Source: Micromonospora sp. NBC_01796
GTDB taxonomy: Bacteria; Actinomycetota; Actinomycetes; Mycobacteriales; Micromonosporaceae
Direction: 5' to 3'
DNA length: 64,000 nucleotides
Assembly: GCF_035917455.1 (NCBI RefSeq)
Contig: NZ_CP109078.1
Location: 8,416,001-8,480,000, forward strand
The notes below the pieces were generated by a model, which worked only from the letters and a program-made list of their open reading frames with translations, was not told where the DNA came from and made no database searches. Positions within the stretch are counted from its first letter, which is position 1. Every line of letters begins with the position of its first letter. The position numbers were made by a program, and so were the translations under genes. Shown one piece after another: positions 31,542 through 40,851 of this stretch.

Positions 31542-34307
31542 TCAGCTCGTCGTGCAGGTGAGGTTGGTCGGTGGGCTGTTGGTTCCGTTTGCGGTGGCGA
31601 CAAAGCCGAGGGTGGCGGATCCACCTGCGGGCAACGACCCGTTGTAGTCGACGTTCGCCACCGTCACGTTCGCCCCGCTCTGCGTGTACGAGCCGCTCCA
31701 CATCTGGCTGATGACCTGTCCGTTGGGAAAGGCCCAGGACACGGTCCAGCCGCGGATCGGGGCCGAGCCGGCGGTCACGGTGACCTCGCCCTGGAAGCCG
31801 CCCGACCACGAGTTCGTCACCGTGTACACCGCCCGCGCGCCGGACGGCGAGGGAGTGCTGGTGAGGGTCGGTGACGGTGACACGCTGGTCCGCGCCACGC
31901 GGTAGGTGTGGCCGGCGCGGACGTTGAGTTGGACGACATCTGCCTCAGGTCGCGTGGTGGCCGGTGTGCTGCCGTCGGTGACGTCGACGAGTGTGAAGCT
32001 TCCCGTGAGGAGCCGAGCCCTGAGCTTCACCACGCCGTCGCGGTCCGCCCGTACCCGGATCTCGTTGGCCTGACCGTTGGTCCAGGTCATGCCGATGGTG
32101 TATCCGCCTCGACCTCGCAGTCCTGCGACCTGCCCCGCGGGCCACGCGGTCGGCAACGCGGGCAGCACGTGCAACTCGCCGTTGTGGCTCTGTAGCAGCA
32201 TTTCGGTGATACCGGAGGTAGCGCCGAAGTTGCCGTCAATCTGGAACGGTGGGTGCAGGTCGAACATGTTCGGCGCGAGCCGATCGGTTCGTACCAGATC
32301 CCGGATGAGCTTGTGGGCGCGGGCGGCTTCCTCCATCCGGGCCCAATAGTTGATCTTCCAGGCGAGGGACCATCCGGTTCCGTCGTCGCCGCGTAGCTCC
32401 AGCGTCCGGCGCGCGGCCTCGTACAACTGGGGCGTTCCGCGCCTGGTGATCTGGTTGCTGGGGTGCAGCCCGTACAGGTGGGAGATGTGGCGGTGGGTCC
32501 GCTCCGGCTCGATCCAGTCGGCGAGCCACTCCTGGATGTTGCCGCGAGAGCCGACGCGCATCGGCGGGAGCCGGTCCCTCGCCGTGCGCACCTGCGATCG
32601 GAATGCGGTGTCGACGCCGAGAACCTCGCTGGCTCTGGCTGCGGCCTCGAACAGGTCGCGCAGGATCTGGTTGTCCATCGTCGGGCCCGCGCATACGCTG
32701 ACGTTCGCGTGGTGAGCGAGTTCCGGCGAGTTCGACGGGTTCGTGACCAGGTATCCGAGCGTCGGATGGGTGACCAGGGTGTCGAGGAAGAACTGGGCGG
32801 CGCCCTTCAGAGCCGCGTAGTTGGACCGGAGAAGATCCACGTTCCCGTTGAACAGGTAGTGCTCCCAGATGAGGGTGGCCAGCCATGCGCCGCCGGTCTG
32901 CCACATTCCCCACAGGGCCCCGTCGACGACCGAGGCACCACGCCATCCGTCCGTGTTGTGGTGGGTGACCCAGCCGCCGGCTCCGTACTGGGCCTGGGCG
33001 ACCCGCGCCCCGGTCACGGACAGGTCCTTGACCATGTCAAAGACGGGGAGCATGCACTCGGCCAGGTTCGTGGTGTCAGCGGGCCAGTAGTTCATCGGCA
33101 GGTTGGCGTTGATGGTGTACTTCGAGTCCCAGGGCGGAGCCATCGACTCGTTCCAGATGCCCTGCAGGTTCGCCGGTTGAGTGCCCGCCCGCGATGAGGA
33201 GATCAGCAGATATCGCCCGAACTGGAACAGTAGGGCGGAGAACTGTGGGTCGTCGGTGCTCGCGTGTTGCGCGATCCGTACGTCGGTCGGCTGGTCGGCC
33301 GCGGCTGTGCGGCCCAGGTTGATGGTCACCCGGTTGAACAGCCCCTGGTAGTCGGCGAGGTGGCGACTACGCAGCTGATCGAGGCCCACGTTTCGGGCGG
33401 CACCGAGGCGGGCACGTGCGGTGCCCTGGTAGTCGCCGTTGACGGTGCGGTAGTTCACGTAGCTGGAGCCGATCGAGATCAGCAGGGTCACGCTCGTGGC
33501 ACCGGCCACCCGCAGCGTGCCGCCGGAACTGCTGACCGTGCCGCCGGTTGCGACAGCATTGGCCAGGGCGAGGAACCGTACCGAGCCGTTGACACCCTCC
33601 ATGTTGCCGGAGACGCCGTCGACGGCGATGGTCGCGGCGTCCGGGCTCGACATGGCCGTCCGTTGAGGACTGTCGAAGGTGGCGTTGAACGTGATCGAGC
33701 CGGTCCGGTCGGCGGTCAGCCGGATCACGATCACCTGGTCGGGTGCGCTGGCGAACACCTCACGCTGATACCGAACACCGTTGAGCACGTACGTTGTGGT
33801 GACGGTGGCGGTGGTGAGGTCGAGCGTCCGGTTGTACTGTGACACGCCGCCGGAGGAGCCGAAAGCCAACCGAAGGTTGCCCACGGGCTGGTAGGCGAGC
33901 TGCCCGCCCGGGGTTCCCATCATGGTCTGATTGACCAGGTCCTGCGCCTGGGTCCACTGGTCCGCGAAGACCTGGCGCCGGATCTCGGCCAGGGTGGCCG
34001 CGCCCCGGCCGTTGGCGGAGTCGTACGGGCCGCCGGCCCAGATGGTGTCCTCGTTGAGCTGTAGCCGCTCGGTGTTGACGTTGCCGAACACCATGGCGCC
34101 GAGGCGCCCGTTGCCAATCGGCAGCGCGCGAAGCCAGTCGGTGCCGGCCTCCTCGTCGTACCACAGCGCCATATCGCCCGCGGCGAGCACCTGCGGCGGC
34201 GGCACCGAGCCGGCCCTGGCGGTGGCGCTCCAGGCGGCCGGCAGCAACGCGGCTCCGGTCCCCACGGCCCCTGCCCTGAGCACATTCCTTCGTGTCACCT
34301 TCGGCAT
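31542..34307 (-). CDS. Secreted GH95 glycoside hydrolase (alpha-L-fucosidase/galactosidase type) with CBM2
   Basis: A 921-aa exported enzyme. A Tat-like signal (TRRNVLRAGAVGTG) precedes the GH95 N-terminal beta domain (WLRALPIGNGRLGAMVFG, LNEDTIWAGGPYD), the catalytic (alpha/alpha)6 barrel (NANLPMNYWPADTTNLAEC, HRHISHLYGLHPSNQI, GDDGTGWSLAWKINYWAR, NFGATSGITEMLLQSH) and a C-terminal beta sheet. A Ser/Pro/Thr linker leads to a family 2 carbohydrate-binding module (about 820-921, YTVTNSWSGGFQGEVTV to TCTTS). GH95 enzymes invert alpha-1,2-L-fucosyl or L-galactosyl linkages, found in plant xyloglucan, pectin and arabinogalactan-protein side chains. The start ATG 34307 follows GGAG. It is 79 nt behind the GH27 gene, probably in one operon with it and GH127. 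Confidence 0.92.
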   Translation of the reverse strand: MPKVTRRNVLRAGAVGTGAALLPAAWSATARAGSVPPPQVLAAGDMALWYDEEAGTDWLRALPIGNGRLGAMVFGNVNTERLQLNEDTIWAGGPYDSANGRGAATLAEIRRQVFADQWTQAQDLVNQTMMGTPGGQLAYQPVGNLRLAFGSSGGVSQYNRTLDLTTATVTTTYVLNGVRYQREVFASAPDQVIVIRLTADRTGSITFNATFDSPQRTAMSSPDAATIAVDGVSGNMEGVNGSVRFLALANAVATGGTVSSSGGTLRVAGATSVTLLISIGSSYVNYRTVNGDYQGTARARLGAARNVGLDQLRSRHLADYQGLFNRVTINLGRTAAADQPTDVRIAQHASTDDPQFSALLFQFGRYLLISSSRAGTQPANLQGIWNESMAPPWDSKYTINANLPMNYWPADTTNLAECMLPVFDMVKDLSVTGARVAQAQYGAGGWVTHHNTDGWRGASVVDGALWGMWQTGGAWLATLIWEHYLFNGNVDLLRSNYAALKGAAQFFLDTLVTHPTLGYLVTNPSNSPELAHHANVSVCAGPTMDNQILRDLFEAAARASEVLGVDTAFRSQVRTARDRLPPMRVGSRGNIQEWLADWIEPERTHRHISHLYGLHPSNQITRRGTPQLYEAARRTLELRGDDGTGWSLAWKINYWARMEEAARAHKLIRDLVRTDRLAPNMFDLHPPFQIDGNFGATSGITEMLLQSHNGELHVLPALPTAWPAGQVAGLRGRGGYTIGMTWTNGQANEIRVRADRDGVVKLRARLLTGSFTLVDVTDGSTPATTRPEADVVQLNVRAGHTYRVARTSVSPSPTLTSTPSPSGARAVYTVTNSWSGGFQGEVTVTAGSAPIRGWTVSWAFPNGQVISQMWSGSYTQSGANVTVANVDYNGSLPAGGSATLGFVATANGTNSPPTNLTCTTS

Positions 34308-34386
34308 GCCTATCTCCAAGCCGATCGTAGGGACGGCACCCGCGGCGCCGAGGGGAGACGCGACGTCGAACCCCGCACAGGTGTCG

Positions 34387-36027
34387 TCATGTCCGGGACC
34401 ACCGCTGGTTCGCGCCGGTGTGGCAGTTCCAGACGATCACGGCTGTGCCGTTGGTGGTGGCGGCTCCGCTCACGTCGAGGCAAAGGGTCGGCGCCCGCAC
34501 GCTGCTTATCGTGCCGTTGCCGTTGAGACTCCACTGCTGGTTGGTGCCGCCGTTGCAGTCCCAGATCTGTACCTGCGTGCCGGCGGTCGCGCTCACCGGG
34601 ATGTCCAGACACTTGCCGAGGACCTGGAGAGTCTGACCGCTCTGGCTGAACATCTGGTTGCCATTGTTGTGGCAGTCCCAGATCACCGTCGGGGTCCCGT
34701 TCGTCGACGACCCCGAATTCACGTCGAGACACCGGCCGGACGATTCGCCGCGCAGTCGGAATGTCGGCGGTGGCTCGACCGTACCGCCACCGCTCACCCG
34801 GTAGACCACCGTCCCGTGGGCGGGGACGTTGGCGGAGATCGTGCTGGACGTGGTGGTGGTCGCGTTCGTCCACGCGTCGTGCAGGCTGAACGAGTTGCCG
34901 GTCTTGCCGACCGTCGCCGCCGTCGTGGAGACGGTCGTGGTGGAGCTGCCCTGGTTGAACAGGGCCACCGCGACGTCCCCGTTGGAAAGCCGTTTGGCCA
35001 GCACACGCCTGGTCTGGTCGTTCGACACCTGCACCGCCTGGAGGGCGAGGGAGTCCTGGTTGATGGCGATGAGGTGCTGGTTGCGCAGGATCGTCAGGGT
35101 GGCCGAGTCGGCGGAGCGCAGGTCGTTCCCGGCCATCAGGGGCGCCGCCATGATCGCCCAGAGGGCGAAGTGGCTGCGCATCTCGGTGTCGGTCATGCCG
35201 CCCCGACCCACCTCGAGCATGTCGGGATCGTTGAACGACCCGGGCCCGGCGTACGAGGACAGTGGGACGTTGACGTTGACAATGTTCTGGATTCCCATCG
35301 GGTATCCGTTCGTCTGTCCGCTGTTCCACGTGTTGGTGATGTCCTCGGTGGTACGCCACAGGTTGGCCACATCGCCCCAGTTGCGCATCGGCCCGGTCTT
35401 CTCGTGGATGCTGTTCGAGTTGATGCTGTAGACGATCGGTCGACCGCTCGCGGCCAACGCGTCGCGCATCTTCGCGAACGCCACAACCTGGTCGTTTATC
35501 GATCCAGCGGGCGAACACCAGTCGTACTTCAGGTAATCCACGCCCCACGCGGCGAACTGCCGGGCATCCTGGACCTCGTGGCCGAGGCTCCCGGTCGAGC
35601 CGGGGAAGGCGTCGAAGTACTGGGCGCAGGTCTGGTCCATGGGCGACTGGTAGATGCCGAACAGCAGGCCACGGGCGTGCAGATAGTCACCCAACGCTTT
35701 CATTCCGCTCGGGAAGCGACTCGGATGGGCCTGCAGATTGCCTTGTGAGTCCCGGTTGGGGTCGAACCAGCAGTCATCGACCACAACGTATCGGTAGCCG
35801 AGATCGCGCATTCCGTTGGTTACCATGGTGTCTGCCATCTGCCTGATCAACGTCTCGTTGATGTTGCAGCCGAACGTGTTCCAGGTGTTCCAGCCCATCG
35901 GTGGAGTACGAGCGACACCGTTGTTGAGTGCCCACGCCGATCGTGGCGAGTGCGTCCCGACGACTGTGGCCGCCACGGCCACCACCACCAGGCTCAGGAC
36001 CGACAACCATCGCGACTTCCACTTCAT
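34387..36027 (-). CDS. Secreted GH27 glycosidase with ricin-type CBM13 (alpha-galactosidase or beta-L-arabinopyranosidase)
   Basis: A 546-aa exported enzyme with a signal peptide ending near AWA, a GH27 TIM barrel (about 35-310), a C-terminal beta domain and a ricin B-type lectin module (about 425-546, with repeated QxW motifs such as NQQWS and NQRWS). Catalytic residues: nucleophile Asp169 in YLKYDWC and acid/base Asp269 in FNDPDML. Classical alpha-galactosidases have a GIYSDAGxxTC loop; here it reads GIYQSPMDQTC, so the pocket differs. A GH27 plus CBM13 with such changes recalls streptomycete beta-L-arabinopyranosidase, which would fit the arabinose theme, but alpha-galactosidase cannot be excluded. 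GAGGAGG precedes ATG 36027. Confidence 0.9.
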   Translation of the reverse strand: MKWKSRWLSVLSLVVVAVAATVVGTHSPRSAWALNNGVARTPPMGWNTWNTFGCNINETLIRQMADTMVTNGMRDLGYRYVVVDDCWFDPNRDSQGNLQAHPSRFPSGMKALGDYLHARGLLFGIYQSPMDQTCAQYFDAFPGSTGSLGHEVQDARQFAAWGVDYLKYDWCSPAGSINDQVVAFAKMRDALAASGRPIVYSINSNSIHEKTGPMRNWGDVANLWRTTEDITNTWNSGQTNGYPMGIQNIVNVNVPLSSYAGPGSFNDPDMLEVGRGGMTDTEMRSHFALWAIMAAPLMAGNDLRSADSATLTILRNQHLIAINQDSLALQAVQVSNDQTRRVLAKRLSNGDVAVALFNQGSSTTTVSTTAATVGKTGNSFSLHDAWTNATTTTSSTISANVPAHGTVVYRVSGGGTVEPPPTFRLRGESSGRCLDVNSGSSTNGTPTVIWDCHNNGNQMFSQSGQTLQVLGKCLDIPVSATAGTQVQIWDCNGGTNQQWSLNGNGTISSVRAPTLCLDVSGAATTNGTAVIVWNCHTGANQRWSRT

Positions 36028-36106
36028 TCCGCCTCCTCAAGAGACGATCGACGGCAGGCGTCGATCATTGGGGGTGACCCTCACCGGAAATTGACACCAA
36101 CAAACC

Positions 36107-38437
36107 TCAGCTGACGCGCTGGAGGCGCCAGCGGTTGTCGGAGCTGGCATTGTCGGCATCCTGCACGACCTGCGCACCCCAGGCGGTGTTTCCATTGAGG
36201 ACGCCGAGAACCTTGCCACTGTTGACGTTGCGGATCTTGTGAGTGCCGTCGCCGTTGTCAGTCAGCGTCCAACGATGGTCGGCGGTACCGTTGTCCGACC
36301 ACTGCAACACCACGGCGTTGTCGGCGGTCGACATGTTCTCCACGCCGAGCACCTTTCCGCTGTTGACGTTTCTGAAACGAACAGCATTGCCGTCGGCCAC
36401 CATGACCCACTGGTGGTCGGCGGTCCCGGTGTCTCCCCACATCACGGCCAGACCGCCGTCGGCGGTGGACATGCCCTGCACCCCGAGCACCAGGCCGCTC
36501 GCCGCGTTGACCAGTTTGTAGGTGTTGCCGGTGCCGCCACCCGAGCCGGTGTTCCAGTAGACGGTGTAGTTGAAACCGTGCGCGTCGCGGAACGGCACGA
36601 GGTTGACGGTGGACCCGTTCGCGGTCGCGGTGAACGTCAGCGCGCTCGCGCTGGTCCGGGTGATCGAGGAGACTGTCAGCGCGGGTAGCGAACCGACGGT
36701 GGAATTGCCGTAGTTGCCACACAGCACCTCCGGCCCATAGGTAATCGCCTGGACGTTGGCATTGTCGTTCGCCGCCTGCATGATGACGCGCATGGGCAGA
36801 CGTACGGTGATCGTGTCACCTGCGGCCCAGGTCCGGGTGATCGTGGCATAGCTACCCGTCGCCACGCTCTGCACCTGACCGTTGACGCTGATCGTCGCGC
36901 CGTTGGTCCACCCGGGAATCCGTACCCGGATGCTCCACGATCCGCTCATCGTGCCGCCGAGCGTCAGGGTCGTCGTGTCGCTGGCCGGATAGGCGGTGCT
37001 CTGCGTGACCGTGATACCCCGTTGCGACCAGGTCAACACCGACGGCACGAACAGGTTCACCGTGAGCGTGGTGCCGTTGTGGAAGTAGATGGAGTCCATC
37101 AGCTTCGTGTTCGTCTCGATACCGGCACCCTGGCAGCACCAGAACGTGGTGTAGTCGGTGCTCCAGGTGCCACCACCCCAGGCCGGACCCACCCCCCGGC
37201 GACCGCCGGGGTTCAGCGGCGTGAAGTAGGTGATGTGGCCGTGGCTGTCGGCCGGATTCTGTGCGCCGACCAGGTGGTTGACCAGTGCCCGCTCGTAGTA
37301 GTCGAAGTAGGTCGACTGGGTCGGGTCGAGCAGCCACAGCTCACGGGTCAGCTTCAGCATGTTGTAGGTGTTGCACTGTTCGCAGGCGTCGCTGCTGAGG
37401 TATCCCGCGATGGCGTTCGGCGGACGGAAGTGCTCGGCCTGACTGTTGCCACCGATGACGTACGTGTGCGCGTTGACGGTGAAGTTCCACGCGTTGCGGG
37501 CGATGTCACGGTAGCGGGTGGTGCCGGTGGCCTTGTACTCGCGCGCGGCGCCCACCCACTTGGGCACCTGCGTGTTCGCGTGCAGCCCGCTGAGCTGGTC
37601 CTGGTTGTTGGCGAGCGGGTTGAACACCGCGGCATGGTCGAACCGCTGTGCGGCGGTGAGCCAGCGAGCGTCGCCGGTCTGCTGGTAGATGTCGGTCAGC
37701 ACGGCGTTCATTCCGCCGAACTCGGTGCCCAGCATCGCCTGCATCTGGCTCGTGGTCAGCCGCGCGGTACGGGTGTCGACCCAGCCGGCGAGCGCCAGCA
37801 ACACCGTACGCGCCTGAGTGTTTCCGACGTACCGCCACACGTCGAGCAACCCTGCCAGCGTCTTGTGGATGCAGTAGTAGGGAACGTTGCCGTTGTTCAG
37901 GGTGCGCGCCTCAAGGGCGGTGAAGTCGGACTCCGGGAAGCCGGAGAGATAGCCCGTGCCGAACCCGGCGGCCCCGTTGTTCGCCTGGCACTTGGCCATC
38001 TCGGCGACCATGTAGTTGGCCTTGTCCCGGCACGTCGTGTCACCGAGCACCGCATATGCCTGGGCCCATGCGGTCAGGAAGTGCCCCTGCATGTGGGTCC
38101 GGAACGGGAACGTGGGCGCGTCCCAGCCGCCGGTCGCAACCGCGCCGTTGGTCGACAACCGGTGGTTGGCCCGGAAGTTGTAGAGCAACCGCTCCACGTC
38201 CACGAATCGCAGGTAGTTCAACGTGCGGGTCTGGTTGTCCAGGAACCGCCCGGCGGTGAACCGAACCTGACCCAGCGCAAACGGGTACGCCGAGACCCCG
38301 ATGTCCGCGCGGGCCGGCGGGAGTTCGGCGGCCATCGCCGGGAACGAGCCGAGGAGTTCGGCACCGGTCGCCGAGGCCAGCACACCGCCGGCCGCGGCGC
38401 CCAGTACGTGACGCCGGCTTAGGCGCAGGGATGACAT
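36107..38437 (-). CDS. Secreted GH127-type beta-L-arabinofuranosidase (DUF1680) with CBM13
   Basis: A 776-aa exported enzyme with a Tat signal (SRRHVLGAAAGG) and a DUF1680 (alpha/alpha)6 barrel. The zinc-thiolate site of the family is visible as Glu353-x-Cys355 (CEQCNTYNMLKL) and the Cys434-Cys435 pair (FWCCQGAGIETNTK), where one Cys acts as nucleophile in GH127/GH146. A beta-sandwich follows, then a ricin-type CBM13 (about 650-776) of three repeats. GH127-type enzymes release beta-L-arabinofuranose from extensin-type or pectic glycans. The start was set at ATG 38437 because GGAGG lies 5 nt upstream; the longer frame to 38533 has no support. Operator-like palindromes lie 82 and 261 bp upstream, and GH27 follows after 79 nt. 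Confidence 0.92.
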   Translation of the reverse strand: MSSLRLSRRHVLGAAAGGVLASATGAELLGSFPAMAAELPPARADIGVSAYPFALGQVRFTAGRFLDNQTRTLNYLRFVDVERLLYNFRANHRLSTNGAVATGGWDAPTFPFRTHMQGHFLTAWAQAYAVLGDTTCRDKANYMVAEMAKCQANNGAAGFGTGYLSGFPESDFTALEARTLNNGNVPYYCIHKTLAGLLDVWRYVGNTQARTVLLALAGWVDTRTARLTTSQMQAMLGTEFGGMNAVLTDIYQQTGDARWLTAAQRFDHAAVFNPLANNQDQLSGLHANTQVPKWVGAAREYKATGTTRYRDIARNAWNFTVNAHTYVIGGNSQAEHFRPPNAIAGYLSSDACEQCNTYNMLKLTRELWLLDPTQSTYFDYYERALVNHLVGAQNPADSHGHITYFTPLNPGGRRGVGPAWGGGTWSTDYTTFWCCQGAGIETNTKLMDSIYFHNGTTLTVNLFVPSVLTWSQRGITVTQSTAYPASDTTTLTLGGTMSGSWSIRVRIPGWTNGATISVNGQVQSVATGSYATITRTWAAGDTITVRLPMRVIMQAANDNANVQAITYGPEVLCGNYGNSTVGSLPALTVSSITRTSASALTFTATANGSTVNLVPFRDAHGFNYTVYWNTGSGGGTGNTYKLVNAASGLVLGVQGMSTADGGLAVMWGDTGTADHQWVMVADGNAVRFRNVNSGKVLGVENMSTADNAVVLQWSDNGTADHRWTLTDNGDGTHKIRNVNSGKVLGVLNGNTAWGAQVVQDADNASSDNRWRLQRVS

Positions 38438-38518
38438 GAATCCTCCAGAGTGCTTCGCCGGGGACGGGTGGGACGGAGCGGAGACAAACGCCGAACCCTG
38501 CCTCACGATCCTCACGAA

Positions 38519-38532
38519 AGTGAGCGCTAACA
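38519..38532. promoter_or_regulatory. LacI-type operator upstream of GH127
   Basis: AGTGAGCGCTAACA, a 13/14 match to the shared motif TGTGAGCGCTAACA, 82 bp upstream of the GH127 start. A second palindrome, ACATG...CATGT, overlaps at 38531-38546. Probably the operator of the GH127-GH27-GH95 transcript. Confidence 0.65.
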
Positions 38533-38697
38533 TGTGTCATACATGTTACGTCTGGTCGCCCTGACATTCAAGAGAGTCAGTACGACACACCTCTTCACGA
38601 AGGTGATCCCGCTGGCCAGGAGCGGCTTTGCATCCGCACATCAAGCGGATCCGGCACACCGGCAGAACCTGGCATCCCGCGAGGCCGACAGCACCCT

Positions 38698-38711
38698 TAT
38701 TATCGTTAACA
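38698..38711. promoter_or_regulatory. Second, weaker LacI-type operator upstream of GH127
   Basis: TATTATCGTTAACA differs at two positions from the TGTTATCGCTAACA copy upstream of the large GH43 gene. It lies about 180 bp upstream of the first GH127 operator, a distance that would allow looping. Confidence 0.45.
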
Positions 38712-38735
38712 TCCCAGGATCCATGCCTTCGGAGG

Positions 38736-39830
38736 TCACCGCGTACCCGGTTGCCGGCGAGCGTCGCCCTGGCCGGGTTCACCACCGGAGGGTGAACCCG
38801 CGACGAGCACGGACTCCCGACCCTCCTGCCGACCCTCCTCCCGAGCGCGGGCGACCAGCCCGGCCAGCCGCCGTCGGCGGCGCCAGGCTGTGGCCCGCAG
38901 GCCGAGGAGCAGCGCGGCGAACAGGATCAGCAACGCGAGCTGGGCCCACGGTAGGGCCCAGGTGGTGACGCTGGCGGAAACCTGCCGGAGGTCCGCGTCG
39001 GCCTGGTCGTCGCCGAGCAGGGTCGGGGTCGTGGTGACGGTTGTTCGTAGGCGTCCCAGCGCCCAGACGCCATCAACGCGGATTTTGGCCTCCCGGCTGC
39101 CGCCCGGAAGCAGTTCCTCGACGTCACCGGTGGCGTCGTGGCTGCTCAGGCCGAGGATGTCGGAGACCGCTACCCGGCTCCTTCCGGTGACCCAGGCGTT
39201 GCCGTCGTTCGTCACGGTGTAGCGGACCCGAACCGTGCCGCCCGCGAAGGGATTCCACGACGGGGTGTAGGTGGCACTGAGGCTCTGGACGGGCAGGGCC
39301 GCCTGAACGGTGCCGTTGACCCGCACCATGACGCGGAATCCGACTCGACTCTCGACGTTGACCGTACCTCCGGTGCTTGTGACGGTCGCGGCGATGCCGG
39401 CCGGGTGGTCACCCGGCGTGGCGCTCCGGGGCACGGTGATGGTGAACGGGACCACCTTCGTCTCGTTGGCGCCGACGGTGACCTTCCCCTGCACGTCGAT
39501 CCAGGTGCCACCGTCGACCGAGGGGCGGTCGGACGGCAGCATGTTGAAGCGGCCCTTGTCGGTGAGGTAGGCGTCGGCGGCCTTCAGCGCGAAGACGACG
39601 GCGGTGCGGCTGAAGTTTCGTACCGCCAGGTGTTCGGTCACGACCTCTCCCGGGTCGAGGCTGGTGTTGATCCACCGCCGCTCGTCCGGCCCGCTCGGGG
39701 TGGCCGGCTGGATCGTCCAGGTCAAGGCTTTCGGGTCCGGTTCGGCCACCGCCACGGTTGGCGCGGTGGCGATCGTGAGGATCGCGGCGGCGAGGATGGT
39801 GAGCGTCCGGCGCAGCGGGGTGACGGTCAT
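38736..39830 (-). CDS. DUF916 (WxL peptidoglycan-binding type) surface protein with C-terminal membrane anchor
   Basis: A 364-aa exported protein with a signal peptide (TLTILAAAILTIATAPTVAVA), a beta-sandwich DUF916 domain (LTWTIQPATPSGPDERRW, ATPGDHPAGIAATV, GFRVMVRVNG), a second Ig-like domain (about 190-300) and a C-terminal membrane helix (LPWAQLALLILFAALLLGL) with a basic cytoplasmic tail. In firmicutes, DUF916 proteins sit beside WxL proteins and hold them on the wall; here the WxL-like gene is directly upstream (56 nt). ATG 39830 is preferred over 39887, since the extra part is Gly/Pro-rich. Being downstream of two GH43 genes suggests an extracellular attachment platform for glycan use. 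Confidence 0.82.
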   Translation of the reverse strand: MTVTPLRRTLTILAAAILTIATAPTVAVAEPDPKALTWTIQPATPSGPDERRWINTSLDPGEVVTEHLAVRNFSRTAVVFALKAADAYLTDKGRFNMLPSDRPSVDGGTWIDVQGKVTVGANETKVVPFTITVPRSATPGDHPAGIAATVTSTGGTVNVESRVGFRVMVRVNGTVQAALPVQSLSATYTPSWNPFAGGTVRVRYTVTNDGNAWVTGRSRVAVSDILGLSSHDATGDVEELLPGGSREAKIRVDGVWALGRLRTTVTTTPTLLGDDQADADLRQVSASVTTWALPWAQLALLILFAALLLGLRATAWRRRRRLAGLVARAREEGRQEGRESVLVAGSPSGGEPGQGDARRQPGTR

Positions 39831-39886
39831 GACGGCGGCCCTTCGACCCAGGCCGGCGGGGCCTGGTCCAGGCCCCCGCCGAGCCA

Positions 39887-40519
39887 CTACTCGAACAGGG
39901 AGAGCGTGAGCGTGGAGCTGTACTCACCGGCGGCGACGTCCGCCGGGGTGCGCAGGTACAGGTCGGCGTTGACGGAGTACGAGTCGCTGGCTACCGCCTC
40001 GGAGTCGAAGGCCGAGACCAGCAGTTCCTGGTCGACCAGGCCGACATTGTTGCCGGGCAGGGTCTCCTCGTCGAGGACGGTCACGACCTCTTCGCCCTCG
40101 GTGACCAGACCGGTGTCACCGCCGTCGAGCAGACGCGGCTTCCAGCCGAAGTGTTCGGCGCTGATCGGATCCTGGCCGGAACCGCCGTCGAAGTCGGTGG
40201 CGCTGCCGAGCACGGCCCAGCTCGCGCCGTCGGGCACCTCGTCGGCGACGCGGGTGTCGGTGACCGTCACGGTCGGCAGCGTGCCGACGAACTGACGAAC
40301 CAGCAGGGTCGAGCCGTCCTCGGCCAACGCGACGGCGTCACCGGCGATCGACAGGGCGAGCACCCCCGGTTCCCTGATCTCGTCGATGTCGACCGTCACC
40401 CGCACGCCGGCGTCGTCACCGGGCTCGGCCACGGCGGGCGACGGCAGCACCGCAGCCCCGGCCAGAGCGGCACCGACGGCGCAGGCCGCGAGCACCTGCC
40501 GTCGTTTACCTGTGTTCAT
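39887..40519 (-). CDS. WxL-domain-like secreted surface protein
   Basis: A 210-aa exported protein: signal peptide cut near SPAVA, then a beta-rich domain with the VTDTR...GASWAVLGSATDF segment typical of WxL domains, where the Trp-containing strand follows the VxDxR turn, and a C-terminal YSVNADLYLRTPADVAAGEYSSTLTLSLFE strand pair. It lacks a membrane anchor, as expected for a protein held non-covalently. The DUF916 partner is next in the operon and the shorter GH43 gene is 44 nt upstream. Role inferred: cell-surface attachment or carbohydrate contact. Confidence 0.75.
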   Translation of the reverse strand: MNTGKRRQVLAACAVGAALAGAAVLPSPAVAEPGDDAGVRVTVDIDEIREPGVLALSIAGDAVALAEDGSTLLVRQFVGTLPTVTVTDTRVADEVPDGASWAVLGSATDFDGGSGQDPISAEHFGWKPRLLDGGDTGLVTEGEEVVTVLDEETLPGNNVGLVDQELLVSAFDSEAVASDSYSVNADLYLRTPADVAAGEYSSTLTLSLFE

Positions 40520-40563
40520 GTGATCTCCGTTGTCATCGTTGGTTGACAGGGGACGTGGTGGGC

Positions 40564-40851
40564 CTATTCGCCGCAGGTGATGGCGGGATGCTGCACGGTG
40601 CGTACGGTCGTCACGTCGCTGCCGCCGAGCGCCCCGGTCACCCGGACCGTCACCGACCCGGCCGGCACGGAGGCGGCTCGCGTGTTGAACGACTGGTACA
40701 CGTTCGACCCCGGCGCCACACCCTCGAACGACCGCTCCCCGTATGGGGTCTCCAGACCGATCCCGACCGAGCCGTCATGATCGTTGCGAGCCTGCACCGC
40801 CACGTACGCCCTGCCACCCAGGCACCGCGCCTGCGCGCTGACCGTGACGGG
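40564..40851 (-). repeat. Shared C-terminal domain repeat (copy 1)
   Basis: This 288-bp segment encodes the last 95 residues of the GH43 protein and is over 90% identical to 43126-43413, in the same orientation and position at the end of the upstream gene. The protein copies differ at about nine residues. Confidence 0.95.
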
